Under the pieces are notes generated by a model. That model was given only the letters and a program-made list of their open reading frames with translations. It was not told where the DNA came from and did no database searches. Positions 45,470 through 55,677 of a stretch of 64,000 nucleotides of DNA are shown piece by piece. The stretch covers positions 13,850,501 to 13,914,500 of the forward strand of contig CM027377.1 in the NCBI GenBank assembly GCA_015680905.1. Reading direction: 5' to 3'. Source of the DNA: Coptis chinensis. Lineage: Eukaryota; Streptophyta; Magnoliopsida; Ranunculales; Ranunculaceae. Position 1 is the stretch's first letter; each line of letters opens with the position of its first letter. Made by a program: the position numbers and the translations under genes.

Positions 45470-45690
45470 ACTCTCTTTCTCCAATTATCTACATCCAATT
45501 CATTCAATTTTCCTTGACTCAACTCAACTCAATTTTTCTTGACTCAACTCAACTCAATTTCCCTCTACTTCTCTACTCTCAATACCTCTATATTTTAACT
45601 CTAAAATGAAGTATGTATCATTATCCAACTCTCAAATGAAGCGATTTATCGTGACTACAAATACCCACATCTCAATCTCGAATAAATTGA
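45470..45690 (+). repeat. direct repeat, first copy
   Basis: About 220 bp (CTCTTTCTCCAAT-ATCTACATCC, then repeated GACTCAACTCAACTCAA, then CATTA-CCAACTCTCA-ATG) that recurs in diverged form at about 48803-48985. The first copy has gained an extra duplication of TTGACTCAACTCAACTCAAT. The two copies bound about 3 kb that contains the hAT-like element. Confidence 0.7.
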
Positions 45691-46527
45691 AGACTATATG
45701 ATGTTAGAAGAATCAATTGAACATGAAAAATAAATAAATTGGAGATTAATATAATTGAAATTGCCTAATGGAATTGAAACTAAATGAATTATGATAGTTT
45801 GAATCTTAGATTTCAAAATAAATTTTGTGTAATCTTGATGTATGTGCTATTTTGATGAACGGTAACACATTGTCGTAAAATATTATAAACCACGGTAACG
45901 GGTTCTTTGAAACATAACCATAAATTATGATTAATGGGTTACCATTTACTAAGTAAAGATACAACAAATAGACACCAAAAATTCATAAACCATTCGGTAT
46001 CTTGTTGTTGTGTTGTCAAATTTTAATATTTAAATATTTCATCTTCTATTTGATAATAATTTGATTAATAATTAGCATATTTTAACTTATTTGTAGTTGT
46101 TTTAGGTGATAACTTAGTAGAAAACATTTATGTTATAATTTTTATTTTTCAATTGGTAGCAATTGTACATGTCTCTAGGGTTTGAATAAATATAGTTCTA
46201 ACTAAACTTTGAATCTAACATCTAAATTTTTACCAACAAATTAAAATTGAATTATATAATATAATTTAAACCCATTCTCCAATCTATAATAAAACGTTTA
46301 GATTATAATTTTTTATTTTGGAAAAGGTTTGAATTAGTACAGTTCTAACTACACTTTAAAACTTTACCTACATATTAAAATTGGATTAGACGATATAATT
46401 ATTTAAATTAACCCGTTATGTTATCCAATCTATAATAAAACGTTTGGGTTGTAATTTTTTATTTTAGAATTAGAAGCAACTTTACTTATGTTTAGGATTT
46501 AAGGTTTGAAACAGTACAATTCTAACT

Positions 46528-47211
46528 AGGGGTGGCAATTGGTCGTACGGGTTGGGTCGGATTCGTGTTGTGTCATATCTGGGTCACATGTTAGGAGAGC
46601 AAACCCAAATCACCCAATTATTAATCGTGTCGAGTTTGTTAAACCCAAACTCAAACCGCCTATATAATGGGTTACCCAACAGGTGACCCGCTAAGCCAAC
46701 GGGTCAATTTCAAATCATTTTCGGATCGGATTCACAGACAATCTATATGCAAAATATTTAGTATTTTACGATTTTATTTATCAAAAAAATATATCAAAAA
46801 AAAAAAAATTCTCAAGAATAATTCATAATTCAATTACATATCAATGAAAATTGAATAACGAAACATGTATTTATCGAATGAATCAATATGACAGCTAATC
46901 CTTCTCATTTTAGTCGTTTATTTTAAGTTGTTGGGATAGTGAGATTTTAAAAAATAATTCACTTGTCTTAAAACAAGGTTATACATATCACGGGTTGATG
47001 ACCTGACCCATTAGACCGAAAACTAATCGGGTCTCCCTTAACGGTAACTTCGGGTTAACATATGTGACCCCCAACCCATTTATTTGACGGGTTAGGCGGG
47101 TCAACCCTTAAATGACCGAAAGCCTTTTTCCTAATCCAAACCCGCTAATTTAGGTGGTCGGATTATTGTCGGGTCGGGTTAGTAGGTCGTGTACAAAACT
47201 GTCACCCCTAG
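46528..47211. mobile_element. hAT-like non-autonomous element
   Basis: 684 bp with ends AGGGGTGGCA and TGTCACCCCTAG, flanked on both sides by exactly TTCTAACT (46520-46527 and 47212-47219). The inside is rich in GGGTCGGGTT and GGGTTA-type motifs. It codes for nothing. The 8-bp duplication and the CTAGGGGTG ends are those of a widespread plant hAT-like repeat. Confidence 0.82.
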
Positions 47212-47586
47212 TTCTAACTAGACTTTATTTGAATCGATTTAACATCTAAATTTTTACCAACAAATTAAAGTTTGATTAAATGATATAATTTAAACCTATT
47301 TTCCATTCCATAATAAAATATTTTGGTTATTATTTATGATTTCAGAATTGATATGTAGCAACTGTACATATGTTTGTGGTTTAGCCAATACAGTTCTAAC
47401 AATAATATAACTATATTTCGAAAAAAAAAATCAATACAGTTCTAACTATATTTTGAATCTAGTATCTAACATCTAATACATTTGGAAGTTAATATTCATT
47501 ATTTAATCTAACACCTATTTTATTATTATTTTTTCAATTTGTAATAGTGTCAAAATTTGAGATTCCTCGATATTCCCAATTTAGAG

Positions 47587-47607
47587 TTTAGGGTTTAGGG
47601 TTTAAGG
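47587..47607 (+). repeat. short telomere-like repeat, first copy
   Basis: Two exact TTTAGGG units, the plant telomere repeat, followed by TTTAAGG. It is followed by CATCTCGATATTT-AATATTTC, which also follows the second copy at 48594. Confidence 0.7.
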
Positions 47608-48593
47608 TTAGGCATCTCGATATTTTAATATTTCAATTATTTTGATATCTCAACATCTGAAATTGAGTTTTCATTTCGACCAATTATTTCAATATTTCAA
47701 AACAATTTTGATATTTCGACCAATTATTCAATAATTCAATACTATTTCAATATTTTGCCCAATTGTTTTTATGAAATTTCGAAATCAATTTATTCTCTTT
47801 TTAAGTTGATTTGAATTTCCCTCTCAAAATCAAACTCAAAACTCATTTTCAACTTTTTTGCTTCCCCCTCAAATTCAAACTGAAATTCAAACCCAAATTT
47901 TAGCCTTTTTTTTTTCTCTTTCTTTCCCCACCCTCAAATCTACTTCTCTTTAAACACTTCTTCTCCATTCCTAATATAGAAACTTACAAAAATTTAAAAC
48001 TATAGGAGAAAAACTCACCCAATCCACACACACTTACAAGGATTTTCTTCTCCACTTCAATTATTTTCTTTAAGTTGGGTATATGTCTAACTATTTCCTT
48101 TTTGTTGAATTTAAGTCTAATTTAAGCACATTGAAAGCTTACATTGGAATTGGAAGTGGAAGTTGATAACATATGTCATGGGTTTGGGACAAAAGTTGTT
48201 GTGAAAGGGAAGGAAAAAAAAGGAATTGTAGAATGTAGAATGTTGTAATCTTCCCAATCTTATGTTAATTTAGGTAAACGGTTACTACTTTATAAATACA
48301 ATTTTGATGGCTTGAACACCAAAAGTTTGAGTAATTTTCAAAGAACTAGATACCATTTATTAAATTAGTAATTGGATACCGAAATTGAGTTTTCATTTGG
48401 GTAACTAGTTACCACTTTTACAAATACAATTTTCAAAGAATGAACACCAACATTTTGAGCAAGTTTCAGCAACTATATACCATTTATCAAATTAGGATAC
48501 CGAAATTAAGTTTTACAAATACAATTTTCAGCCACTAAACACCAAAATTTTGAGCAATTTTCAGCAACTATATACCATTTATCAATATTTCAA

Positions 48594-48621
48594 TTTAGGG
48601 TTTAAGGTTTAGGGTTTAGGG
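48594..48621 (+). repeat. short telomere-like repeat, second copy
   Basis: TTTAGGG, TTTAAGG, TTTAGGG, TTTAGGG in a row. The following CATCTCGATATTTCAATATTTC shows that this and 47587-47607 belong to a longer direct repeat. Confidence 0.7.
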
Positions 48622-48802
48622 TTAGACATCTCGATATTTCAATATTTCACCCAATTATTTTAACATAAATTTAATATTTCACCCAATTATTTCAATAAAA
48701 ATTCAATATTTTGTCATATTGTTCTTAACTAATATACACTTTCAAAATGCACAACCTTAAAATACAACTACACACCATCAAAATACAAACCCTAAATACA
48801 AC

Positions 48803-48985
48803 TACACTTTTCTCTTTCTCCAATAATCTACATCCATACTCTTAACTCAACTCAACTTTCCTCTACTTCTCAACTCTTAATATCTTCATCTCTTACCTCA
48901 TCTCAAATGGAAGAGCCATCATTACCCAACTCTCATATGGATGATTCATCACAATATAACAACCCATATCTCAATGTTGAAGAAG
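48803..48985 (+). repeat. direct repeat, second copy
   Basis: Partner of 45470-45690. This copy keeps a clean ATG (48907), which has decayed in the first copy. Confidence 0.65.
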
Positions 48986-49011
48986 GGCATAACAACAATG
49001 TAATTTTTTAA
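48907..49011 (+). other. short ORF or first exon trace in the direct repeat
   Basis: 34 codons beginning MEEPSLPNSHMDDSSQYNN and reading through PYLNVEEGHNNN to a stop at 49009. The acidic, Asn/Ser-rich start and the GTAATT directly after the NNN codons, a possible weak splice donor, fit a first exon, for example of a MULE/FAR1-like gene. That identity is a guess. The first copy of the repeat has a related, disrupted ATG region. Confidence 0.25.
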
Positions 49012-49890
49012 AATTTGTTTTTTGTTTTTGTCACGGTATCTTAGTACCGAAGTTTATAATTTGAATGTTGGCGGGAAATTTGTATGCAATTAAAAAAAAG
49101 GTAGGTGTAGGTGGGGCATTGAAGAAAGGCATTCAACAAACTCACGGTAACGAGATACCGTTTGTCAAAACCATTTTTGGTATCGCGTTGCTATATATTG
49201 TAGCATTATTCGGTATCGCGTTGCTATGTAACCGGTTACCGTTTTACAAATATAATTTTCAGCAACTGAACATCAAAAGTTTGAGCAATTTTCAGCAACT
49301 AGATACCATTTATCAAATTAGCAACTCGATACCGAAATTGAGTTTTAATTTCGGTAACTGGTTACCACTTCACTATTACAAGTTTCAGCAAATGAACACC
49401 AAAATTTTGAGCAATTTTTTCAAATTAGGGATGCCGAAATTGCGTTTTAGTAACTGGTTACCGTTTTACAAATACAATTTTCAGCAACTGAACACCAAAA
49501 TTTTGAGAAATTTTCAGAATCTAGATACCATTTATCAAATTAGCAATTGGATACCGAAATTGAGTTTTAATTTCAGTAACTGGTTACCACTTTACTATTA
49601 CAATTTTCAGCAATTGAACACCAAAATTTTGAGCAATTTTCTCAAATTAGGGAGACCGAAATTGTGTTTTAGTAACTGGTTACCGTTTTACAAATACAAT
49701 TTTCAGCAACTGAACACCAAAATTTTGAGCAATTTTCAGCATCTAGATACCATTTATCAAATTAGCAATTGGATACCGAAATTGAGTTTTAATTTCGTGG
49801 CGGTTACCACTTTACTATTACAAATTTTATTTGGGGATACCGAAATTGAGTTTTAGTAACCGGTTACCGTTTAACAAATACAATTTTCAA

Positions 49891-51306
49891 TAAGAGCTTT
49901 TGTGAGCTTAAGGGCTCTTTGGTGCCTTTTTTATTTACATGTAGTTTTCTTTCTCGATGTGAGGTTCTCACATCACATCCTCTTCATGTGTTGTGGATGG
50001 ACTAAATTTCCTACAAGCATGCAAGACCAACAAACTTTTTTTTTTCGGTAATCAATCAGTCGTTCATCATTAAAGTGAAAATATCGGAACAATAGCAAAC
50101 ACTGGACCATACAAGGATGGAACTCCCCATTAAAAGAAGTTGACTAGTTTACATTCAAACGCAAAAGCTTTATAAGAAAAGTCTTATACTTGGTACTCTA
50201 TCAGAGCATGTTGCAAGTCCAATTCTTCCTCATAAGCTTTGAGTTGTTCGAAAGTACCACTTCTTTGTTCACCGCAATATTTCCAAAAATGCTACTACTA
50301 TCTGCTCCTAAGCATTGTGCTTCAAAATGGCTTTGTACTCAAATCTTTCTGTACACAGCTTCAAGATGGTTCCTTAATGTCCTTTGCAAACCGCAGCTGC
50401 TTGTTCCCTTCCTGGGTCCCTATCATAGACACCACCAAAGATAATTTTAGACCAACAAACATTAACATGTAACACCAACTTCACTTTTCTTTTCTTCTGT
50501 AGGTAACTTTAGGTAACTTGAATTTAGTTGATCAAAGAATAGTACAACATGCGGTTCACAGACTGGAAACGAGACCCAAATGCTAATTGCTCCAGTAGAA
50601 AAATACTAGGGAAATCAAGACAATCCACAAATAGCACTAAAATAGCAATTCTATAAAATAGCACTAAAAATTAGCAGCATGGTAAAAAACAATTCATATG
50701 ACTTCAAAAGTGAGAACCACATTTCCACACATTGAGATTAACATAAGCATTCTTATGCAAAATCGTAATTTAGCAGGACCAAATACAAAATTTAGCTCAC
50801 ACTATTAGTGGACTAAAAAGAAATGTACATACCTTGACAGAGTTCCCTTTTCCTCGGCAAATAACTTCCCTGAAACGAAATGAAACAAGTGAGCGATCAA
50901 ACACCCAAAAAGAAAGAATTGCAAAAAAAAAACAAAGTACTCTTGTTTCAGTACTTCTTACAACAGGTTAAAATAATTTCACTGGTGAAGGTAATGGTGG
51001 TAATGGTAATGGTAATGGCAGTGGTAGTGGTGTTGGCGATGGTAGTGGCAGTGATTGAACTGGTATGATTGCATGAAGTTCGATCTTTTGCAACCCATAC
51101 AAAGAGTTGCAGGGTTACAATCTTCTGAGTTTAGTTAAAGAGAGGTTGTGATGATATCATCTACGCCGATCCGGGTTAGGTACTGAAATGTTAATCGCAC
51201 TCAAGGAAGTTGTTACGCATTAGTCTTAAGAACCTTGTTTCTTTGTTCATATATATACTCTTTTACTTTACCAAACTTGTGGTCTAATAGCACTCAAGGA
51301 AGTTAA
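49891..51306. other. spacer with a GGT-rich simple repeat
   Basis: No supported gene. A GGTAATGGT-type simple repeat lies at 50985-51055. A decayed coding-like stretch on the minus strand near 50440-50180 (GGVYDRDPGREQAAAVCKG, then many breaks) could be an old gene fragment. I cannot name it. Confidence 0.35.
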
Positions 51307-52642
51307 GGGGCTATTTGTTTTTTTGGGTTAAGTTATAAGAGGGTCTTATAAGACCATGTGTTATAAGAGGGTCTTATAAGATGGTCTTATAAAGTGGTTT
51401 GTTTTTCATTTTAAGTTCCTCTTACAAGTACTTGTAAAAATAGAAAAAACAAATACATGACATCTTATAGATGGTTATTTGACAAATATAACCCTACTTT
51501 ACATCACATTTAACTTGAATAGATTAATTTGAAACAAGCGTATAGTTTGATTTTCGATTTCAAATCAATTTTGATAATTAAAATATCGATTTTAGGAAAC
51601 TACCTTAATTGGCGGTGGTGGTAGTGGTCTTAATAGCATGGTGGTGGTGGTAGTGGAGATGATGATATTGTTCTTAATAGTACGGTGGTGGTTATAGTGG
51701 TAGTAGTAGAAGTGGTGGATGTCTTAATAACACGATGGCGGTGGTAGTGATAGTCTTAATAGTACGGTGGTAGTGGTGGTGGTGGTGGTGGTGGTGGAGG
51801 TGATGATATTGGTCTTAATAGCACGGTGGTAGTGATGGTGGTGGTAGTAGTAGAAGTGGTGGTGGTTTTAATAGCACGGTGGTGGTGGTGGTAATAGTAG
51901 TAGTAGAAGCGGTGGATGTCTTAATAATACGGTGGCGGTGGTGGTGATAGTCTTAATAGTACGGTGATAGTGGTGGTGTTGGTAGTAGTGGAGGTGATGA
52001 TATTGATTTTAATAGCACGGTGGTAGTGGTGGTTTTAATAGCACTGGTGGTGGTGGTAGTAGTAGTAGTAGTAGAAGCGGTGGATGTCTTAATAGCACAG
52101 TGGCGGTGGTGGTGATAGTCTTAATAGTACGATAGTAGTGGTGGTGGTGGTGGTAGTGGAAGTGATGATATTGTTCTTAATTGCACGGTGGTAGTGATGG
52201 TGGTGGTAGTAGTAGTAGAAGTGGTGGTGGTTTTAATTGCACGGTGGTGGTGGTGGTGATAGCTTAATAGTACAGTGGTAGTGGTGGTGGAGGTAATGAT
52301 GGTGGTGGTGGTGGTGGTGGTGATGGTGGTAGTAGTGGTGGTGGTGGTGATAGCCGGTGGTGGCTAGGGAAATAGAGTTATTTGGAGAAGAAGAGAGAAA
52401 TGAGGCTAGAAGTATATGGACGGGGGTGTTTGAGTCATTTTTCAATTTATAAGACTTATAGAATTGAAGTAGATCCAATTTTGGTGCTTATAGAATTTGA
52501 GCCTCTTATAAGACATTTCTAGTAGAATGCCTCTTATAAGAGGCAAAAAACAAACCAAAAAAATGTCCAAAATCACTGGGCCACATCTTATAAGAGGTTA
52601 TAAGACCTTGAGGTCTTATAAGAGGCAAAAACAAATGGCCCC
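51307..52642. mobile_element. Harbinger-like MITE filled with GGT minisatellite
   Basis: The ends GGGGCTATTTGTTTTT and GGGGCCATTTGTTTTT (inverted) are flanked on both sides by TAA (51304-51306 and 52643-52645). Both subterminal parts contain several CTTATAAGA-type palindromes (51345-51400 and 52500-52625). It is 1336 bp long and codes for nothing. The centre consists of the minisatellite listed separately. Confidence 0.82.
51600..52365 (+). repeat. GGT-rich minisatellite inside the MITE
   Basis: Irregular GGTGGTGGTAGTGG blocks alternate with TCTTAATAGCACGGTGG and TCTTAATAGTACGGTGG. The higher-order unit is roughly 80-120 bp and repeats about eight times. A His-rich open frame on the other strand is a by-product. 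Confidence 0.85.
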
Positions 52643-52645
52643 TAA

Positions 52646-53791
52646 AACTATCTCCAAGTACCAAAGAACGATATACTCATATACTTGAAGTAACTCGAAC
52701 TTCACAATAAGTAATAACTACCTACAAACAACTCATATCCAGACAAAGGTTTTTTATTTTATTATTTAAAAAGGGTTATTTCTTAGGATGGGCAAGTAGT
52801 AGACTAAAATTGAATGAATTGAATAAGGGTGCAAAGATTCGCTAACACTTGCTCAAAGAAACTTAAAGAACACAAAATGGGATTTATCGAGAAAAGAACT
52901 CAAGCGGACGTAACACAACAAATTTGAATAATTGAACCGACAACAACAACAACAACAACAACACTTAAACACTTATTACCACTTAATTAGCAACTTTTAA
53001 ACCTAATAAGAAAAAAAATCAATGACAACAACAACAACACATGCATGAAGGCATAAAACGAAGTCGTTTATTACGTCTTTACACAAACATAATCCAAACA
53101 ACCAAAATGTAATATATACTTCTACTTTAAATAATAGTGATCATCACTCATCAACACAACACAAATGACAACAAAACTTCCAATAATATTCATAACTAAA
53201 AAATAAGTCTTTTTCATTAACAAATCAACACCAGCAACTTAAAATTTCAACTACACTGATTCAATTGTCTTCAACATGTTAAATTAAAGTATTCTAACGT
53301 GATTCTAAACTAACCATACACTTAAAACTTCAAATTAAATAGAAAATTTCCAATACCCACTTGTCTAAATACGAATCAAAATATAGAATCAACATCAGAT
53401 CTACAAAAAACACATTTTTTTAACAATTCAATAAGTTAAATTTCATTTCGAAAATCATATACGCTATATCTATGATTTTGGTACAACATAGTAAGACAAC
53501 AACTCTACCATTGTATCCAATGACTAGCAATTGAATTTTTGTAATGATTAAATTCAAACAACGAAAAATCTCACAAGGAAACAACATTCAATTATAAAGT
53601 AAAACTCACCTGAAATGTGGAAGGAGATCTACGATCGTTTGCGAGGATTCACTTTTTTTTTTTTTTTTTTTTTTCGTTGCTATAGATGAGTTACACACTG
53701 TTGGTAACCGAAAAGAAGTCACCCAGTTACAAGGAGCGTGCCCCTCTAATTTTCTATTGAACCCGATGTATTTTCTTTTAACCAGAACCGG
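52646..53791. other. AT-rich spacer
   Basis: No gene. A CAA-trinucleotide run lies at 52940-52965 and near 53025-53040, and a 22-base T run at 53653-53674. Confidence 0.4.
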
Positions 53792-53817
53792 TTCCGGGTC
53801 GGAGAGTGCCCTCTTAG

Positions 53818-54166
53818 GAACCCTAAATAAATGGAGATCTTAAAAGTAGTGGCAATGTCCCTTTGAATACCTCTCATTTAAATTAAGAGATAAATTTTGA
53901 GTTAGTTGTTCTTGGTCCTTTATTGGGTACTCATCAAATTGGATTTGGCAACCTCCAAAAAAAATATATATATATTACAAATTTGTCGTATTACAAGTTT
54001 GCCATCAAAGTTCAGGCCCAACAACCATTTCAACTGGTCTCCCCATAACGAATCTCTCGGGTCGTTTGAGTGTACACTTAAACGACCTCACCGCGTAGTT
54101 TAAGTGTACACTCAAGTGGTCTGTGCGTGTCGTTTGAGACAAAATTTTTGATTTTTTGTTAAACTA
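53818..54166. other. spacer with an imperfect palindrome
   Basis: AGTGTACACTTAAACGACC (54069-54087) and GTTTAAGTGTACACTCAA (54098-54115) form an inverted repeat around a short loop. No gene is seen. Confidence 0.5.
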
Positions 54167-54286
54167 CATGGCGGGGTCGTTAGGGGACTCTCTTGGGCGA
54201 CATGGCGGGGTTCATTAGGGGACTCTCTTGGGCGACATGGCGAGGTCGTTTGGGGACTCTCTTGGGCGACATGGCTAGGTCGTTTA
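54167..54286 (+). repeat. 34-35 bp tandem repeat, about 3.5 units
   Basis: Units start near 54167, 54201, 54236 and 54270: CATGGCGGGGTCGTT followed by AGGGGACTCTCTTGGGCGA, with small changes. The last unit is partial. Confidence 0.88.
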
Positions 54287-54741
54287 GACTTAAAAAATTC
54301 GGTTTGTTTGTCACGATGTTCATTTTAAAAATCAACTTCCACTTAATCAACCCAAACTCGAACTCAAACTCGAAAACGACTTCATCAAGCTTGGGCAAAC
54401 TCGAACTCAAGTTTAATCAACCCAATCTTCCACCTAAACTCCAAAAAAATATCAAGTTTGAAATCATCAAATTTAATCAACCTAATCAAGTTTAATCAAC
54501 CCAACTAAGTTTGAGTATATACTCAAACGGGACACGACTTGAATTGGGTGAAGTTGCCAACTTTAACTCCCATTGTTGATTTACAACTCAACGCTCGAAG
54601 TATGAACACGATAGAAAACTCGAAGTTTTTTTTTTTTTTTTTTGTTTGGGGTGCAATCTTGCCAGAGAGATGATACCATCTACAAAAGGTTTGAAAAAAA
54701 AGGATAGCCGGTACGCGTTGAGGTGGGGGGGAAGTGTATTA

Positions 54742-55323
54742 GGCTGAGTCCAATGGTTTGAACCTCTAAAACACTAAACCACAATAGCACAGTATATGCG
54801 GTTAGTGGGATAGCGTTGTTTCACCCAATGGTTTTTCTTTTGTAGCCGCCACTCACACTGGCGTGTAGGAGATAATTTTTTTTTTTTTTTTGTAACTGCT
54901 GGAGAGAGAAAAAAAAAATTGTAACCGCCGTTCACACTGACGTGTGGCTTGGAGAGAGAAAAAACAATTTTTGTAACCACCATTTACACTGGCGTGTAGA
55001 GAATTTTTTTTTTGTAACCGCCATTCACAATGGCGTGTGGCTTGGAGAGAGAATTTTTTTTTTAACCGCCATTCACAATGGCGTGTGGCTTGGAGAGAGA
55101 AAAAACAAACTTTTGTAACCGCCATTCATTAATCGGGCGTGTGGCTCTTTTGTTCTGTTGGCCGCCACTCGTTTTGGCATGCAGAGCATACGCTATATCG
55201 TTAAAATTCACTGTATACATAGCGAAACTTATACCGATAGAGTTAGCGGGTTAGTGATTTCACGTACCATTGGATCACAATTTACGTGATATTTAGTGTT
55301 TTGTCGCACCATTGGACTTAGCC
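54742..55323. mobile_element. Harbinger-like MITE upstream of the VTI1 gene
   Basis: Ends GGCTGAGTCCAATGGT and GGCTAAGTCCAATGGT (inverted), with similarity extending over about 38 bp, flanked by TTA on both sides (54739-54741 and 55324-55326). Inside, about six irregular units repeat a CCGCCATTCACAATGGCG-type short palindrome followed by TGTGGCTTGGAGAGAGAA and a poly-T. The same ends and palindromes occur in the MITE at 38130-39505. It ends 354 bp before the VTI1 start codon. Confidence 0.83.
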
Positions 55324-55326
55324 TTA

Positions 55327-55677
55327 GACTATTGTTGTTGTACTTATTTGTCGGATTTGGGCCGGAGGCTTGATGAGTGACCGATTAAATCACCTATTTC
55401 GTCCGATGAGCTTAAAATCTGCCCGGTTGCATTGATCGTAATATACAGTTCAATGTAGGGATATTTTCGTAAAATACCAAATTATGTGCCCCGTTTGGCT
55501 ATTAAATAATAATACCCAAAAGTTAAAAAAAAAAAAAGAGTTGGTATCAAATTTGAAAGCAAATTCTCCTTCCACGATCCTTCAATTTGATAAAATCCCA
55601 TCTCAATTTCTTCAAAAATTACTTCTTTACCTCATTTAATCAAACCCCAAGAGCTTTGATTTGAAAAAAAACTAGTC
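55327..55677 (+). promoter_or_regulatory. promoter region and leader of the VTI1 gene
   Basis: The 351 bp between the MITE and the start codon must hold the core promoter and leader if the MITE is not part of it. I see no strong TATA box. A pyrimidine-rich stretch (CTTCTTTACCTC) precedes the ATG, as is common in plant leaders. Confidence 0.4.

Larger units (their letters stand above)
48265..49890 (+). repeat. tandem repeat, about 222-bp period, in two blocks
   Basis: Blocks at about 48265-48590 and 49225-49890 are built from two alternating half-units. Shared words are GGTTACC, ACAAATACAATTTTCAGCAA, TGAACACCAAAATTTTGAGC and GATACCGAAATTGAGTTTTA. The higher-order period is seen at 49236, 49459 and 49679. 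The sequence between the blocks holds the second telomere-like repeat and the second copy of the direct repeat. A period of 222 (74 codons) keeps one frame open from 49065 to 49856, which I take as a by-product, not a gene. Confidence 0.8.
45309..53817. mobile_element. candidate large inverted-repeat-bounded element (possibly MULE-derived)
   Basis: A 26-bp sequence starting CTAAGAGGGCACTCTCC (45309-45334) recurs in inverted orientation at 53792-53817 with one mismatch. A third partial copy (17 bp) lies at 45376-45392 in direct orientation. Outside each end there is weaker similarity (CTCCATTT, TTAA). Inside are direct repeats, a tandem repeat, a hAT-like element and a MITE. Long imperfect inverted ends and an AT-rich interior suit a Mutator-like or foldback element, but I found no 9-bp duplication and no transposase. 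The outer limits are therefore uncertain. Confidence 0.4.

Noticed and set aside
52233..52478. His-rich ORF on the minus strand
   Set aside because: It is the reverse strand of the GGT minisatellite and has the composition of the repeat only.
54180..54410. ORF with repeated MSPKRVP peptides
   Set aside because: It follows the 34-bp tandem repeat and is AT-rich elsewhere. No sign of a gene.
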